64,000 nucleotides of DNA from Bryobacteraceae bacterium (GTDB lineage Bacteria; Acidobacteriota; Terriglobia; Bryobacterales; Bryobacteraceae), in the NCBI GenBank assembly GCA_019187195.1, contig JABAQT010000011.1, positions 1 through 64,000 on the forward strand. The letters are read 5' to 3'. Under the pieces are notes generated by a model. That model saw nothing but the letters and a program-made list of their open reading frames with translations. It was not told where the DNA came from and ran no database searches. Position 1 is the stretch's first letter. Each line of letters starts with the position of its first letter. A program made the position numbers and the translations under genes. Of the stretch, positions 8,599-17,470 are shown in pieces.

Positions 8599-8916
8599 TC
8601 AATCGAGATGGAACACCTCGTCCAGCCGCTTCATCGACCTGTCGGCGTGTTCACCGTCCAGCTCGAAAAAATCCGCCATCTGCCGCTGCCATCGCTGGTT
8701 CACTTCGCGTGAGGCCATCCCCCGGCGCGCCGCTTCAAAATCCGGCGTTTCGAGGTATCCCACGAGCAAACCGTCCTCCCGCAGAAACAGGCTGTAGTTC
8801 GTCCATCCTGTTTCCCGCAGCGCCTCCAGCATTTCGGGCCAGACCGCCCTGTGCCGCTCCCGGTACTCCGCCAGCCGGTCCTTTTTCACCTGCAGGATAA
8901 AACAGACGCGCTCCAT
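8599..8916 (-). CDS. rhaM: L-rhamnose mutarotase
   Basis: From ATG 8916 the protein has 105 residues, like E. coli RhaM (104). It shows the family pattern ERVCFILQVKKDRLAEYRERH, AVWPEMLEALRETGWTNYSLFL and the late W-region QRWQRQMADFF. It interconverts alpha and beta anomers of L-rhamnose in the cytoplasm. ATG 8916 is preferred over the upstream GTG (8931) because a GGGGAGG ribosome site sits 4-5 bp before it. The gene follows larB closely. No other rhamnose catabolic gene is in the window. Confidence 0.9.
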   Translation of the reverse strand: MERVCFILQVKKDRLAEYRERHRAVWPEMLEALRETGWTNYSLFLREDGLLVGYLETPDFEAARRGMASREVNQRWQRQMADFFELDGEHADRSMKRLDEVFHLD

Positions 8917-8927
8917 GCGGCCTCCCC

Positions 8928-9674
8928 TCACACGCGGTTGATCAGGCTCGCGACGTATCCCCCGCCGAACCCGTTGTCAATGTTCACCACGGTCACATTG
9001 CTCGCGCAGCTATTGAGCATGCCAAGCAGCGCCGCCAGGCCGTGAAAGCTCGCCCCGTAGCCGACCGAGGTCGGCACCGCGATCACCGGGCATCCCACCA
9101 GCCCGCCCAGGGCGCTCGGCAGCGCGCCTTCCATCCCCGCCACGCATACGCAAACCTTCGACTCCGAGAGCCGGTCCAGGTTGTACAGCAGGCGGTGGAT
9201 TCCCGCCACTCCCACGTCGTGGATGGCCTCGACTTCGTTCCCCATCACCTCGGCGGTGACCCTTGCCTCCTCCGCCACCGGGATATCGCTGGTTCCCGCG
9301 CACACCACGGCAATCTTGCCCTTCCCGCGCATCGTACGGTCCCGCCAAACGCGGAACGCCCCGCTCAGCGGGAAATGCTCCCCCTCGGGAAACCGTTCCT
9401 TGAGCCGCTCGGCGGCCGCTTCATCAGCACGCGTCACCAGCAGGTTCGCGCCGCGCTCGAGCAGTTTCTCCGCGATACCCAGCACGTGCGCCGGACTCTT
9501 GCCTTTGCCGAAGATCACCTCGGGAGCGCCCTGCCGCAATGCGCGGTGATGATCCACCTTGGCGAATCCCAGGTCTTCAAAGGGCATGTGCCTCATCTTC
9601 GCCATGGCCTCGTCCACGTCCATCGCGCCCGAACGCACCTGCTCGAGCAATTGCCGAACCTGTTCCTGATCCAT
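8928..9674 (-). CDS. larB: Nickel-pincer cofactor biosynthesis protein LarB (pyridinium-3,5-biscarboxylate mononucleotide synthase)
   Basis: The 248-residue protein matches LarB over its full length: an N-terminal helical segment ([23 protein letters not shown]), [25 protein letters not shown], then a PurE-like C-terminal domain with [39 protein letters not shown] and [37 protein letters not shown]. LarB carboxylates and hydrolyses nicotinic acid adenine dinucleotide in the first step of nickel-pincer nucleotide synthesis for lactate racemase-type enzymes. larC, larE and larA are not in the window. It lies 9 bp after the DUF192 gene and just before rhaM, a likely operon with no obvious shared pathway. 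Confidence 0.9.
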   Translation of the reverse strand: MDQEQVRQLLEQVRSGAMDVDEAMAKMRHMPFEDLGFAKVDHHRALRQGAPEVIFGKGKSPAHVLGIAEKLLERGANLLVTRADEAAAERLKERFPEGEHFPLSGAFRVWRDRTMRGKGKIAVVCAGTSDIPVAEEARVTAEVMGNEVEAIHDVGVAGIHRLLYNLDRLSESKVCVCVAGMEGALPSALGGLVGCPVIAVPTSVGYGASFHGLAALLGMLNSCASNVTVVNIDNGFGGGYVASLINRV

Positions 9675-9683
9675 GAACCTGCC

Positions 9684-10139
9684 TTAGAAACTCACTATCT
9701 GTCCAACCGCCAGCCCGTACCTGGCCGCCATTCCGCCCGCCAACTCCAGTACGAACTGCGCGTTCTCCCTGCCTCCATACTGCGGACACTTCACCGGATC
9801 CCGCTCCAGACACGGCGGTGTCTCGGGCGACATCTCCACAATCCGGTGCCCGCTGTCCATCCAGATGATATCCAGCGGAATCCGCACGTTGTGCATCCAA
9901 TAGGTGTACTTGCCGGGGCGCGCGTGCACGAACAGCATCCCGCGGTCGGGAGCAAGGGAAGCGCGGTACATCATGCCGCGCATCATGTCCTCCGGCCTCA
10001 GCATTACCTCCGCCATCACCTGCTGCCCGCCGGGGAGCGTCACGGGTTTGAGTGATATCGCCTCTTCCGAGGAAACCTGGCGGTTGCATCCAGCCATCCA
10101 CATCCATCCAATCATCACAATGAGAATTGCCCGCGGCAT
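9684..10139 (-). CDS. DUF192 family lipoprotein
   Basis: The protein has about 151 residues from ATG 10139; a second in-frame ATG exists at 10154. A short leader ends in a lipobox-like WMAGC, so it is probably a membrane-anchored lipoprotein. The body shows the DUF192 pattern: VMLRPEDMMRGMMYRASLAPDRGMLFV, YTYWMHNVRIPLDIIWMDSGHRIVEM and a terminal GLAVGQIVSF. The family's biochemical role is not established. Both candidate starts lie in a 15-bp tandem duplication, and neither has a clear ribosome site, so the exact start is uncertain. Confidence 0.8.
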   Translation of the reverse strand: MPRAILIVMIGWMWMAGCNRQVSSEEAISLKPVTLPGGQQVMAEVMLRPEDMMRGMMYRASLAPDRGMLFVHARPGKYTYWMHNVRIPLDIIWMDSGHRIVEMSPETPPCLERDPVKCPQYGGRENAQFVLELAGGMAARYGLAVGQIVSF

Positions 10140-10160
10140 GAAATATAGCGGCATGAAATA
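10133..10160. repeat. Short tandem repeat duplicating a start codon
   Basis: GCGGCATGAAATA occurs at 10133-10145 and again at 10148-10160, a 15-bp period. On the minus strand each copy carries an ATG in frame with the DUF192 gene, giving the N-terminal repeat MPLYF-MPRAI. Confidence 0.7.
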
Positions 10161-10192
10161 AAATGGTAACAGTCCGCGAGTAAAACTCTGAA

Positions 10193-11083
10193 ATGTCCTC
10201 CTTCCTGCACCGGGTCCGCCTGACGCTCGACATGATCAAGTTCGAGCACTCCGTCTTCGCCCTGCCCTTCGCTCTCACCGGAGCCTTGCTCGCCTGGCGC
10301 GAGGATGGATACGCGCTTGCCGGCCTCGCCGCGAAACTCGTCTGGATTGTGCTCGCCATGGTGGGCGCGCGATCGGCGGCGATGGCTTTCAACCGCCTGC
10401 TGGATGCCGAAATGGACGCCCGCAATCCGCGCACGCGAACGCGCCACATACCCGCCGGACAGCTCACGCGCAAGTTCACCTGGGGCTTCACCGCCATCTC
10501 CGCCGCGGCGTTCTTCGCCGCCGCCGCCGCGCTGAACCCGTTGTGCCTCAAACTGGCTCCACTCGCCCTCGGCGTCATCTTTTTTTACTCCTTCACCAAG
10601 CGCTTCACTTCCCTTTCGCATGTAGTGCTCGGCTTCTCGCTCGGCATCGCCCCCGCCGCCGCCTGGATCGCCATCCGCGGCTCCCTCGACGCCAGAATCC
10701 TCTGGCTCACCGCCGCCGTCACCCTCTGGACCGCGGGCTTCGACATCATCTATTCCTGCCAGGATTACGATTTCGACCGCCAATCCGGCCTGTTCAGCAT
10801 CCCCCGCCGCTTCGGCATCGCGGGAGCGCTCCGCCTGTCGCGCCTGTTCCACGCCGCCATGCTGCTCTGCCTTGCGGCGCTGGTGGTCGATTTCCGCCTT
10901 GGCGCGGCAAGTTGGCTCGGCGCCGCCATCGTGGCCGCCCTGTTGCTTTATGAACACGGCCTTGTGAAACCGCATGACCTTTCCCGTGTCAACGCCGCCT
11001 TCTTTACCGTGAATGGCTGGGTCAGCATGCTATTCTTTGTGTTTTGGGCCGCGGATATCGTGTTCTTCCAACGCGGAGCCTGA
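10193..11083 (+). CDS. mqnP: UbiA-family polyprenyltransferase, probably for futalosine-pathway menaquinone
   Basis: The 296-residue integral membrane protein has about eight hydrophobic segments and the two Asp-rich motifs of aromatic prenyltransferases: NRLLDAEMDARNPRTRTRHIPAG (first) and QDYDFDRQSGLFSIP (second). It attaches a polyprenyl chain to an aromatic acid. mqnE begins 12 bp downstream, so the likely substrate is the 1,4-dihydroxy-6-naphthoate of the futalosine pathway (MqnP) rather than 4-hydroxybenzoate. The family call is secure; the MqnP assignment rests on the neighbour. Confidence 0.8.
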   Translation: MSSFLHRVRLTLDMIKFEHSVFALPFALTGALLAWREDGYALAGLAAKLVWIVLAMVGARSAAMAFNRLLDAEMDARNPRTRTRHIPAGQLTRKFTWGFTAISAAAFFAAAAALNPLCLKLAPLALGVIFFYSFTKRFTSLSHVVLGFSLGIAPAAAWIAIRGSLDARILWLTAAVTLWTAGFDIIYSCQDYDFDRQSGLFSIPRRFGIAGALRLSRLFHAAMLLCLAALVVDFRLGAASWLGAAIVAALLLYEHGLVKPHDLSRVNAAFFTVNGWVSMLFFVFWAADIVFFQRGA

Positions 11084-11095
11084 AAATCAACCTGA

Positions 11096-12220
11096 ATGCG
11101 ACTGGAACCCAATTTTGAAGATCAGCGCCTGCTTCCCATTCTCGACAAGGTGCGGGCCGGCCGGAGGCTTGCCTTCGAGGATGGCCTCGCCCTGTATCAC
11201 TCGCGCGACATCCTCGCCATCGGCTACATGGCCAACATCGTGCGCGAGCGCCTGCATGGCAACGTCACGTTCTTCAATGTGAATCGCCACATCAACCCCA
11301 CCGATGTGTGCGTCGCTTCCTGCCGCCTCTGCGCCTTCGGCAAGAAGGCTCGCGACCCGAAAGCGTATACGATGTCCCTCGAGCAGGTTTGGGAGGTGGC
11401 CGGCAAGGGCTATTCCGAAGCCGCAACCGAGTTCCACATCGTCGGCGGACTGCACCCCGAACTCACTCTCGACTGGTTTTGCCAGATGCTGCGCGGCCTC
11501 AAGCAGCGCTATCCCCAGGTCCACCTCAAAGCCTTCACCATGGTGGAAATCGCCTACCTCGCGAAGCGTCAGAAGATCGGCATCCGCGAAACCATCGAGC
11601 GGCTTCGCGACGCGGGCATGGACTCCATGCCGGGCGGAGGAGCCGAAATCTTCAGCGAGCGCGTGCGCCGCATCATCTGCGATCACAAGATCGACGGCAA
11701 CGAGTGGATCGACGTGGCCCGCATCGCCCACCAGGTGGGGCTCAAGTCGAACTGCACCATGCTCTACGGCCACATCGAAACAGCCGGGGACCGCGTGGAC
11801 CATCTCTTGAAACTGCGCTCCCTGCAGGATGAGACGCACGGCTTTGTCACCTTCATCCCGCTCGCCTTCCACCCCGATAACACGCCGCTCCAGCACATCG
11901 CGAAAACCACGGGCTTCGATGATTTGAAGAATATCGCCGTGTCGCGCCTCATGCTCGACAATATTCCGCACATCAAAGCCTATTGGGTCATGATGACTCC
12001 GCGCATCGCCCAGATCGCCCAGCGCTTCGGAGCCGACGACATCGACGGCACCGTTGTGGAAGAAAAGATCTACCACGACGCCGGAGCCACCACTTCCCAA
12101 TCGCTCCGGCGCGGCAGCCTGCTGCAACTCATCCGCGCCGCCGGCCGGGAGCCGGTCGAGCGCGATACGCTGTACCGCCCCGTCGAACGGACGGAAACCG
12201 CATTTACGGTCCTGGTGTAA
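11096..12220 (+). CDS. mqnE: Aminodeoxyfutalosine synthase (radical SAM)
   Basis: The 374-residue radical SAM enzyme has the cluster-binding CxxxCxxC at Cys72, Cys76 and Cys79 (CVASCRLCAF). Family segments include NVNRHINPTDVC, ATEFHIVGGLHPELTLDWF, HLKAFTMVEI, GMDSMPGGGAEIF, HVDHLLKLR-like region and FIPLAFHPDNTPLQ. MqnE joins SAM to 3-[(1-carboxyvinyl)oxy]benzoate to make aminodeoxyfutalosine, an early step of the alternative menaquinone pathway. The HIVGGLHP and KAFTMVEI segments separate it from MqnC. It starts 12 bp after the UbiA-family gene. No mqnA, mqnB, mqnC or mqnD was seen here. Confidence 0.9.
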   Translation: MRLEPNFEDQRLLPILDKVRAGRRLAFEDGLALYHSRDILAIGYMANIVRERLHGNVTFFNVNRHINPTDVCVASCRLCAFGKKARDPKAYTMSLEQVWEVAGKGYSEAATEFHIVGGLHPELTLDWFCQMLRGLKQRYPQVHLKAFTMVEIAYLAKRQKIGIRETIERLRDAGMDSMPGGGAEIFSERVRRIICDHKIDGNEWIDVARIAHQVGLKSNCTMLYGHIETAGDRVDHLLKLRSLQDETHGFVTFIPLAFHPDNTPLQHIAKTTGFDDLKNIAVSRLMLDNIPHIKAYWVMMTPRIAQIAQRFGADDIDGTVVEEKIYHDAGATTSQSLRRGSLLQLIRAAGREPVERDTLYRPVERTETAFTVLV

Positions 12221-12235
12221 CCCCTCCGCCGCGCG

Positions 12236-13534
12236 TCATCCCTTCCGGTACGCCTCGTCCAGGATCTCTATCACGTGCGCCACGCGCTGCCCCCTGCCGT
12301 GCATCGCCACACCCGCGCGCAGTTGCAGCATGCACCCCGTATTCGCCGTCGCAATGACATTCGCCGTAACGGAATTGGCCAGGTCCATCTTGCGCTCCAG
12401 AACCTGCATCGACATCCCGGTTTGCAGCACGTTGTAAATGCCCGCCGAGCCGCAGCACAAATCGGATAACGGCATCTCCTGGAACTCCAATCCCGGTACC
12501 GCTTTCAGCAACTGCCGCGGAGCCGCGCGCACTTTCTGCCCGTGCGCCAGGTGGCAGGAATCCTGATAGGTCACGCTGTACGGCAGCGTGCCCATGCGCG
12601 GATTGAGCCCGATGGCGGCGAGGAACTCGTTGATATCCTTCACCAGCCTGACGAACTTCTCCGCTCCGCCTTTGTACGCCTCATCGTGCTCGAGCAGTTC
12701 GTTGTACTCCTTCAACGTCGAGCCGCAGCCCGCCGAGTTGGTGAGGATGGCGTCGAAGCCTCCGCCGAGCAGCGCGTCGATATTCCGGCGCGCCAGGCGC
12801 CGCGCGTCCTCTCTAACGCCGGAGTGCGCATGCAGCGCTCCACAGCATGTCTGCCCGCGCGGCACGTGAACTTCGCACCCGTTCTTTTGCAGCACCCGCA
12901 CGGTGGCTTCATGCAGCCGGGCGAAGCTGACATTGGCGATGCATCCGCCTAGCAGCGCGACCTTGTGCCTGCGCTCGCCTTCGGCGGGAAACACTTTCCC
13001 ATAGGCGGAGAAAAAAGTGGGAAACTCGGCCGGCGGCGCGAATTTGTCGAGTTGCTCCACCCGCCCCATCAACTTCAAAATGCCCAGGCCGCGCGCCAGG
13101 GCCCGCAGTCCCGAATTCTGATACACATACATCCCCGCCGCCGCCGCTTTCAACAGAGCCGGCGAAGGCAGCAGGCTCCCGAAAACGAAGCGCCGCAACA
13201 ACCGCGTCAGCAACGGACGCCGCACTTTGTTTTCGATCTCGGCGCGCGCCGCCTCGATCAAGCGGCCATACTGCACGCCCGAGGGACACGCCGTTTCACA
13301 GCCCCGGCACGCCAGGCACAGGTCCATGTGCGCCTGGTAGGAGGCGCTGATCTCCGCGCCGTTGTGCACCTGTGCCATCTGGTAGATGCGCCCGCGCGGC
13401 GAATCCATCTCGATGCCGAGCACGCGGTACGTCGGACAGGCGTTGAGGCACAACCCGCAATGCACGCAGCGGTCCAGGTCTTCCTGCCGCGGCCTGTCCA
13501 AATCCCGTAGAACCGGCAGGTCAGAGACGGCCAT
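12236..13534 (-). CDS. glcF: Glycolate oxidase iron-sulfur subunit GlcF
   Basis: The 432-residue protein has two N-terminal [4Fe-4S] motifs: Cys23/26/29/33 (CVHCGLCLNACP) and Cys73/76/79/83 (CLACRGCETACP). Two cysteine-rich CCG domains follow (GGCIANVS...TCCGALHAHSG and DSCHLAHGQ...DLCCGSAGIYN). GlcF carries electrons from the flavin subunits of glycolate dehydrogenase toward quinones. The start overlaps the 3' end of glcE by 14 bp, so the two are co-translated. glcD is not here; it lies at 24213-25646. Confidence 0.92.
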   Translation of the reverse strand: MAVSDLPVLRDLDRPRQEDLDRCVHCGLCLNACPTYRVLGIEMDSPRGRIYQMAQVHNGAEISASYQAHMDLCLACRGCETACPSGVQYGRLIEAARAEIENKVRRPLLTRLLRRFVFGSLLPSPALLKAAAAGMYVYQNSGLRALARGLGILKLMGRVEQLDKFAPPAEFPTFFSAYGKVFPAEGERRHKVALLGGCIANVSFARLHEATVRVLQKNGCEVHVPRGQTCCGALHAHSGVREDARRLARRNIDALLGGGFDAILTNSAGCGSTLKEYNELLEHDEAYKGGAEKFVRLVKDINEFLAAIGLNPRMGTLPYSVTYQDSCHLAHGQKVRAAPRQLLKAVPGLEFQEMPLSDLCCGSAGIYNVLQTGMSMQVLERKMDLANSVTANVIATANTGCMLQLRAGVAMHGRGQRVAHVIEILDEAYRKG

Positions 13535-14651
13535 AGAATCTTCCGGGATTCAAGAGATTCTTTGGATCGAGCATCTGTTTGATTCTTTGCATGATTGGGA
13601 AACCGGAGTCAACTTGCGGCCACATGACGAGGGAACTGTCGCGCGAAACGGGTCCGTACTCCATCACGCTCCGCCCGGTCTCGAGCGCGCGCCGCGCCTC
13701 CGGAACATTCTCGCAATGCGAGTAGCATACGCCGTTCCCCGCTCTGGCCACCACCGCGCCGGGCAGCTGTTCGAGCCCCGCTTCCATGGCGGACAGCGTG
13801 AGCGAACTCCGCACCATCACTCCATCCGGGCGCTGCTCCAGAAACCGCGGCGTGAACTCGCGAACATAGTCCCAGAAGGAGCGCTCCGCCTCTCCCTCCA
13901 CCGCCTCCGCCCCCGCCAGTTCGCGCGTATAGCGGCGCAATACGGCTTCGTTGCCGCTGACGCCGATCGCCACCAGCCAGCCTTTGCGCCCCAACCCGCG
14001 CCCGGCGGCCGGATTCAGCAGGTCCATCGCCACGGGTTGCAAAACACCGTGCAGGATGCGGTCCCGCAAAGCGATCGCCTCCTTGAGAATCGAGTACTCG
14101 AAGAGAAACGTGCGCGAAGCGGCGGGAAGCGGGATCAGCTTGAAGTTCAGCACCGCCATGGCGCCCAGCGTGCCGAGCGATCCGATCAACAACTTCCCCA
14201 TGTCCAGTCCGGCCACGTTCTTCACCACCATGCCGCCCGATTGCGCCAGTTTCCCTTCAATAGTGGCAAACTTCATGCCGATCACCAGGTCGCGCGCCGT
14301 GCCGAACAGACGCCGCCGGGGCCCGCTCGAGTTCGCCGCCACCACTCCGCCCACCGTCGCCTGGGCGGCGAAAGGCGGGTCGAGCGGAACCATATAGCCA
14401 TCCCTGGCGAGCATCTCCGTGAAGCGCGAATAGGGCATGCCGGCGCCCACGCTCACCGTAAGATCCCGTGGTTCGTACATCAGTACATGATCGAGACCGG
14501 ACAACGAAATGCGAGTCTGAGCGGCGGCGGCCGCCCCGCCCGCTCGGTGCTTGCTCCCATTGCCGAATAGTTCGACCGTTCTACCCGCCGAACCAGCCTC
14601 GCCCAGCATGGCGGCCAGTTCCTCGGGACTGCCGGGCTTCAGGATCTCCAT
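13521..14651 (-). CDS. glcE: Glycolate oxidase FAD-binding subunit GlcE
   Basis: The 376-residue protein has a PCMH-type FAD domain: FGNGSKHRAGG, DLTVSVGAGMPYSRF, LDPPFAAQATVGGVVAANSSGPRRRLFG and QSGGMVVKNVAGLDMGKLLIGSLGTLG. A shorter C-terminal domain ends in DPKNLLNPGRFYG. GlcE is the second flavin subunit of glycolate oxidase. A ribosome site (TTAGGAGAG) overlaps the lepA stop 6 bp upstream, so lepA-glcE-glcF form one transcription unit. Length and motifs separate it from GlcD, which is about 100 residues longer. Confidence 0.9.
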   Translation of the reverse strand: MEILKPGSPEELAAMLGEAGSAGRTVELFGNGSKHRAGGAAAAAQTRISLSGLDHVLMYEPRDLTVSVGAGMPYSRFTEMLARDGYMVPLDPPFAAQATVGGVVAANSSGPRRRLFGTARDLVIGMKFATIEGKLAQSGGMVVKNVAGLDMGKLLIGSLGTLGAMAVLNFKLIPLPAASRTFLFEYSILKEAIALRDRILHGVLQPVAMDLLNPAAGRGLGRKGWLVAIGVSGNEAVLRRYTRELAGAEAVEGEAERSFWDYVREFTPRFLEQRPDGVMVRSSLTLSAMEAGLEQLPGAVVARAGNGVCYSHCENVPEARRALETGRSVMEYGPVSRDSSLVMWPQVDSGFPIMQRIKQMLDPKNLLNPGRFYGRL

Positions 14652-14657
14652 GCTCTC

Positions 14658-16472
14658 CTAATCCTCGGATTCCTTCTTCGCCACCTGGAGCACCGCCAGG
14701 AACGCCTCCTGCGGAATCTCCACCCGGCCCACGCGCTTCATCCGCCGCTTCCCTTCCTTCTGCTTCTCCAGCAGCTTCTTCTTACGCGTAATATCGCCGC
14801 CGTAGCACTTGGCCAGCACGTTCTTGCGAATCGCGGGAATGTTCTCCCGCGCCACGATCTTATTCCCGATCGCCGCCTGCAGCGCCACCTCGAACATCTG
14901 CCGCGGAATCAGCTTGCGCAGCCGTTCAATCAGCGCCTTGCCGCGATCGTAGGCGAAGTCCCGGTGCACAATCATCGACAATGCATCCACCGGGTCGCCG
15001 GCCACCAGCACATCCAGTTTCACCATCGGCGACACCCGGTACCCAGCCAGGTGATAGTCAAGAGAGGCATAGCCGCGCGAAGCCGATTTCAAACGGTCAT
15101 AAAAATCAAGCACGATTTCATTCAACGGGAGCTCGTAGTTCAACATCACGCGGCCCGTGCCGATGTACTCGAACTTCTTCTGCTCTCCCCGCTTTTCCTC
15201 GAGCAGCTTCAGAATCTCTCCCAGAAACTCCTCGCGCGTAATCACGGTGGCGTCGATAATGGGTTCTTCAATCTGCTTTATCTCCGCCTGCACGGGCCAG
15301 CGCGTCGGATTGTCCACCTCCACCACCTCGCCGTCGAGTTTCGTCACGCGGTAGCGGACGCCTGGGGCCGTGGTTATGAGATCTATGTTGAACTCGCGCT
15401 CCAGCCGTTCCTGAACAATCTCCAGATGCAACAGACCCAGAAATCCGCAACGGAACCCGAACCCGAGAGCAGCCGAGTTTTCCGGCTCGAAGTTGAAAGC
15501 GCTGTCGTTGAGGCGAAGTTTCTCGAGCGCGTCGCGCAGCAGGCCGTGCTCGTGCGACTCCACCGGGTAGAGCCCCGCGAACACCATCGGCTTGATCTCC
15601 TCGAAGCCGGGAAGAGGCTCGGCGGCCGGATTCTCGGCATCCGTAATCGTATCTCCGATACGCGCGTCTGAAACCGTCTTGATGTTGGCGAACACATAGC
15701 CGACCTCGCCCGCGGAGAGTTCCTGCAGCGGAACAGGCTTCGGCGACTGGTAGCCAAGCGACTCCACTTCGCTCACCTTACCCGTCGACATCAGGCGAAT
15801 TCGCTGCCCCACGCGGATGCGGCCATCCATCACGCGGAAAAGGATGATCACCCCCCGGTACGGATCGAACCAGGAGTCGAAAATCAGGGCGCGCAACGGC
15901 GCGTCCGGATCTCCCTTGGGCGGAGGCGACAGGTGCACGATCGCCTCGAGCAACTCGTGAATGCCCGTGCCCTGTTTCGCGCTCACCAGGATGGCCCCCG
16001 AGGAATCGAGTCCGATCACCTGCTCGATCTGCTCTTTGATGCGGTCCGGCTCGGCCGAGGGCAGGTCGATCTTGTTGATCACCGGAATGATCTCCAGATT
16101 GTGGTGCAGCGCCAGGTAGGTATTGGCGAGCGTCTGCGCTTCCACGCCCTGCGAGGCGTCCACCACCAGCAGAGCCCCTTCGCACGCCTGCAGGCTGCGC
16201 GAAACTTCGTAGCTGAAATCGACGTGACCCGGAGTGTCGATGAGGTTGAGCTGGTAGAGATTGCCGTCTTCGGCGCGATAGCTCAGCCGCACGGCATGCG
16301 CCTTGATGGTGATGCCGCGCTCGCGTTCAAGGTCCATCGAATCGAGAACCTGCTCCATCATCTCCCGCGCGCTCAACGCCGCCGTCGCTTCCAGTAAACG
16401 ATCGGCAAGCGTGGACTTGCCATGGTCAATGTGGGCAATGATGGAAAAGTTACGGATGAAGGATGGGTCCAT
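14658..16472 (-). CDS. lepA: Elongation factor 4 (LepA) GTPase
   Basis: The 604-residue translational GTPase has the G1 loop [30 protein letters not shown] (G3) and [14 protein letters not shown] (G4). It carries the LepA-specific C-terminal domain ([65 protein letters not shown]). Length fits the family (about 600). It binds ribosomes and promotes back-translocation or initiation control. It is first in the lepA-glcE-glcF run and divergent from ribH across 68 bp. Confidence 0.97.
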   Translation of the reverse strand: MDPSFIRNFSIIAHIDHGKSTLADRLLEATAALSAREMMEQVLDSMDLERERGITIKAHAVRLSYRAEDGNLYQLNLIDTPGHVDFSYEVSRSLQACEGALLVVDASQGVEAQTLANTYLALHHNLEIIPVINKIDLPSAEPDRIKEQIEQVIGLDSSGAILVSAKQGTGIHELLEAIVHLSPPPKGDPDAPLRALIFDSWFDPYRGVIILFRVMDGRIRVGQRIRLMSTGKVSEVESLGYQSPKPVPLQELSAGEVGYVFANIKTVSDARIGDTITDAENPAAEPLPGFEEIKPMVFAGLYPVESHEHGLLRDALEKLRLNDSAFNFEPENSAALGFGFRCGFLGLLHLEIVQERLEREFNIDLITTAPGVRYRVTKLDGEVVEVDNPTRWPVQAEIKQIEEPIIDATVITREEFLGEILKLLEEKRGEQKKFEYIGTGRVMLNYELPLNEIVLDFYDRLKSASRGYASLDYHLAGYRVSPMVKLDVLVAGDPVDALSMIVHRDFAYDRGKALIERLRKLIPRQMFEVALQAAIGNKIVARENIPAIRKNVLAKCYGGDITRKKKLLEKQKEGKRRMKRVGRVEIPQEAFLAVLQVAKKESED

Positions 16473-16540
16473 GCGGTAGAATGATTTGGTGTAAGCTCAA
16501 TTATCCCATAGGTGAGCAGCCACACCCCACGTAAAACAGA

Positions 16541-17020
16541 ATGCCGCACTCCGTCATTGAAGGACATCTGGACGCCAAGGGACTCCGGTTCGCCATCGTC
16601 GCGAGCCGTTTCAACAGCATCATCACGGAGCGCCTGCTCGCCGGGGCTCTCGATGCCCTACGCCGCGCGGGCGGCTCGGAGCAGGACATAACGGTCGTTT
16701 GGGTTCCCGGAGCCTGGGAGATGCCCGTCATCGCGCTCGAGTTGGCCGGCTCGAAACGCTACGACGGCATCATCTGCCTCGGCGCGGTCATTCGGGGAGA
16801 CACCCCCCACTTCGACTACGTGGCGGGCGAAGCCGCCAAGGGGTTGGGACAGGCCGCCATTCAAACCGGAGTGCCTGTCGCCTTTGCCGTGCTGACCACC
16901 AATACCCTCGAGCAGGCTGTCGACCGCGCCGGCGCAAAACATGGCAACAAAGGATTCGATGCCGCCATGACCGCCATCGAAACAGCCGGCCTGATGCGAA
17001 AACTCCGCGCCATGAAGTAA
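16541..17020 (+). CDS. ribH: 6,7-dimethyl-8-ribityllumazine synthase
   Basis: This 159-residue protein matches RibH throughout: [105 protein letters not shown]. It condenses 5-amino-6-ribitylaminouracil with 3,4-dihydroxy-2-butanone 4-phosphate, the penultimate riboflavin step, usually as an icosahedral or pentameric complex. The catalytic His of PHFDYV is present. nusB follows by 8 bp, the usual ribH-nusB pairing. Confidence 0.97.
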   Translation: MPHSVIEGHLDAKGLRFAIVASRFNSIITERLLAGALDALRRAGGSEQDITVVWVPGAWEMPVIALELAGSKRYDGIICLGAVIRGDTPHFDYVAGEAAKGLGQAAIQTGVPVAFAVLTTNTLEQAVDRAGAKHGNKGFDAAMTAIETAGLMRKLRAMK

Positions 17021-17028
17021 CCATCCGC

Positions 17029-17466
17029 ATGCCATCCCGTCACCGGTCGAGGCAGCGAGCCTTACAGATTCTTTATCAACTCGACGTGCGCAAACTGCCC
17101 GTTCGCGACGCCGTCGATAACTACTACGACACCCTCTACAGTTGGGAATCCGAGCATGAATCGGGCGGTGATGCGCCGCGCGAAGAGGACCCCTTCATGG
17201 AGGAACTGGTCCGCGGCACGGTGGGACACGCCGCGCAGGTCGATGAGCAGATCAGCAGCCACAGCGCCAACTGGCGCCTCGAGCGAATGCCCGCGGTCGA
17301 CCGCAACATCCTTCGTCTTGCCGTCTACGAAATGATGGAACGCCGCACTCCGCCCGCCGTGGTGATCGATGAAGCGCTCGAACTGGCGCGCCGCTTCGCC
17401 GGCGAGGAGTCCATCCCGTTCATCAACGGCGTGCTCGATTCGGTCCGCAGGAAACTGGCCTCCTAG
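17029..17466 (+). CDS. nusB: Transcription antitermination factor NusB
   Basis: From ATG 17029 the protein has 145 residues and the all-helical NusB pattern: SRQRALQILYQLDV, FMEELVRGTVGHAAQVDEQISSHSANWRLERMPAVDRNILRLAVYEMM and PPAVVIDEALELARRFAGEESIPFINGVLDSVRRKL. NusB binds boxA RNA with NusE during rRNA transcription. The frame is open further upstream inside ribH, but ATG 17029 matches the family N-terminus. The 3' end meets mnmE convergently, with only 4 bp between stops. Confidence 0.96.
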   Translation: MPSRHRSRQRALQILYQLDVRKLPVRDAVDNYYDTLYSWESEHESGGDAPREEDPFMEELVRGTVGHAAQVDEQISSHSANWRLERMPAVDRNILRLAVYEMMERRTPPAVVIDEALELARRFAGEESIPFINGVLDSVRRKLAS

Positions 17467-17470
17467 ACCT

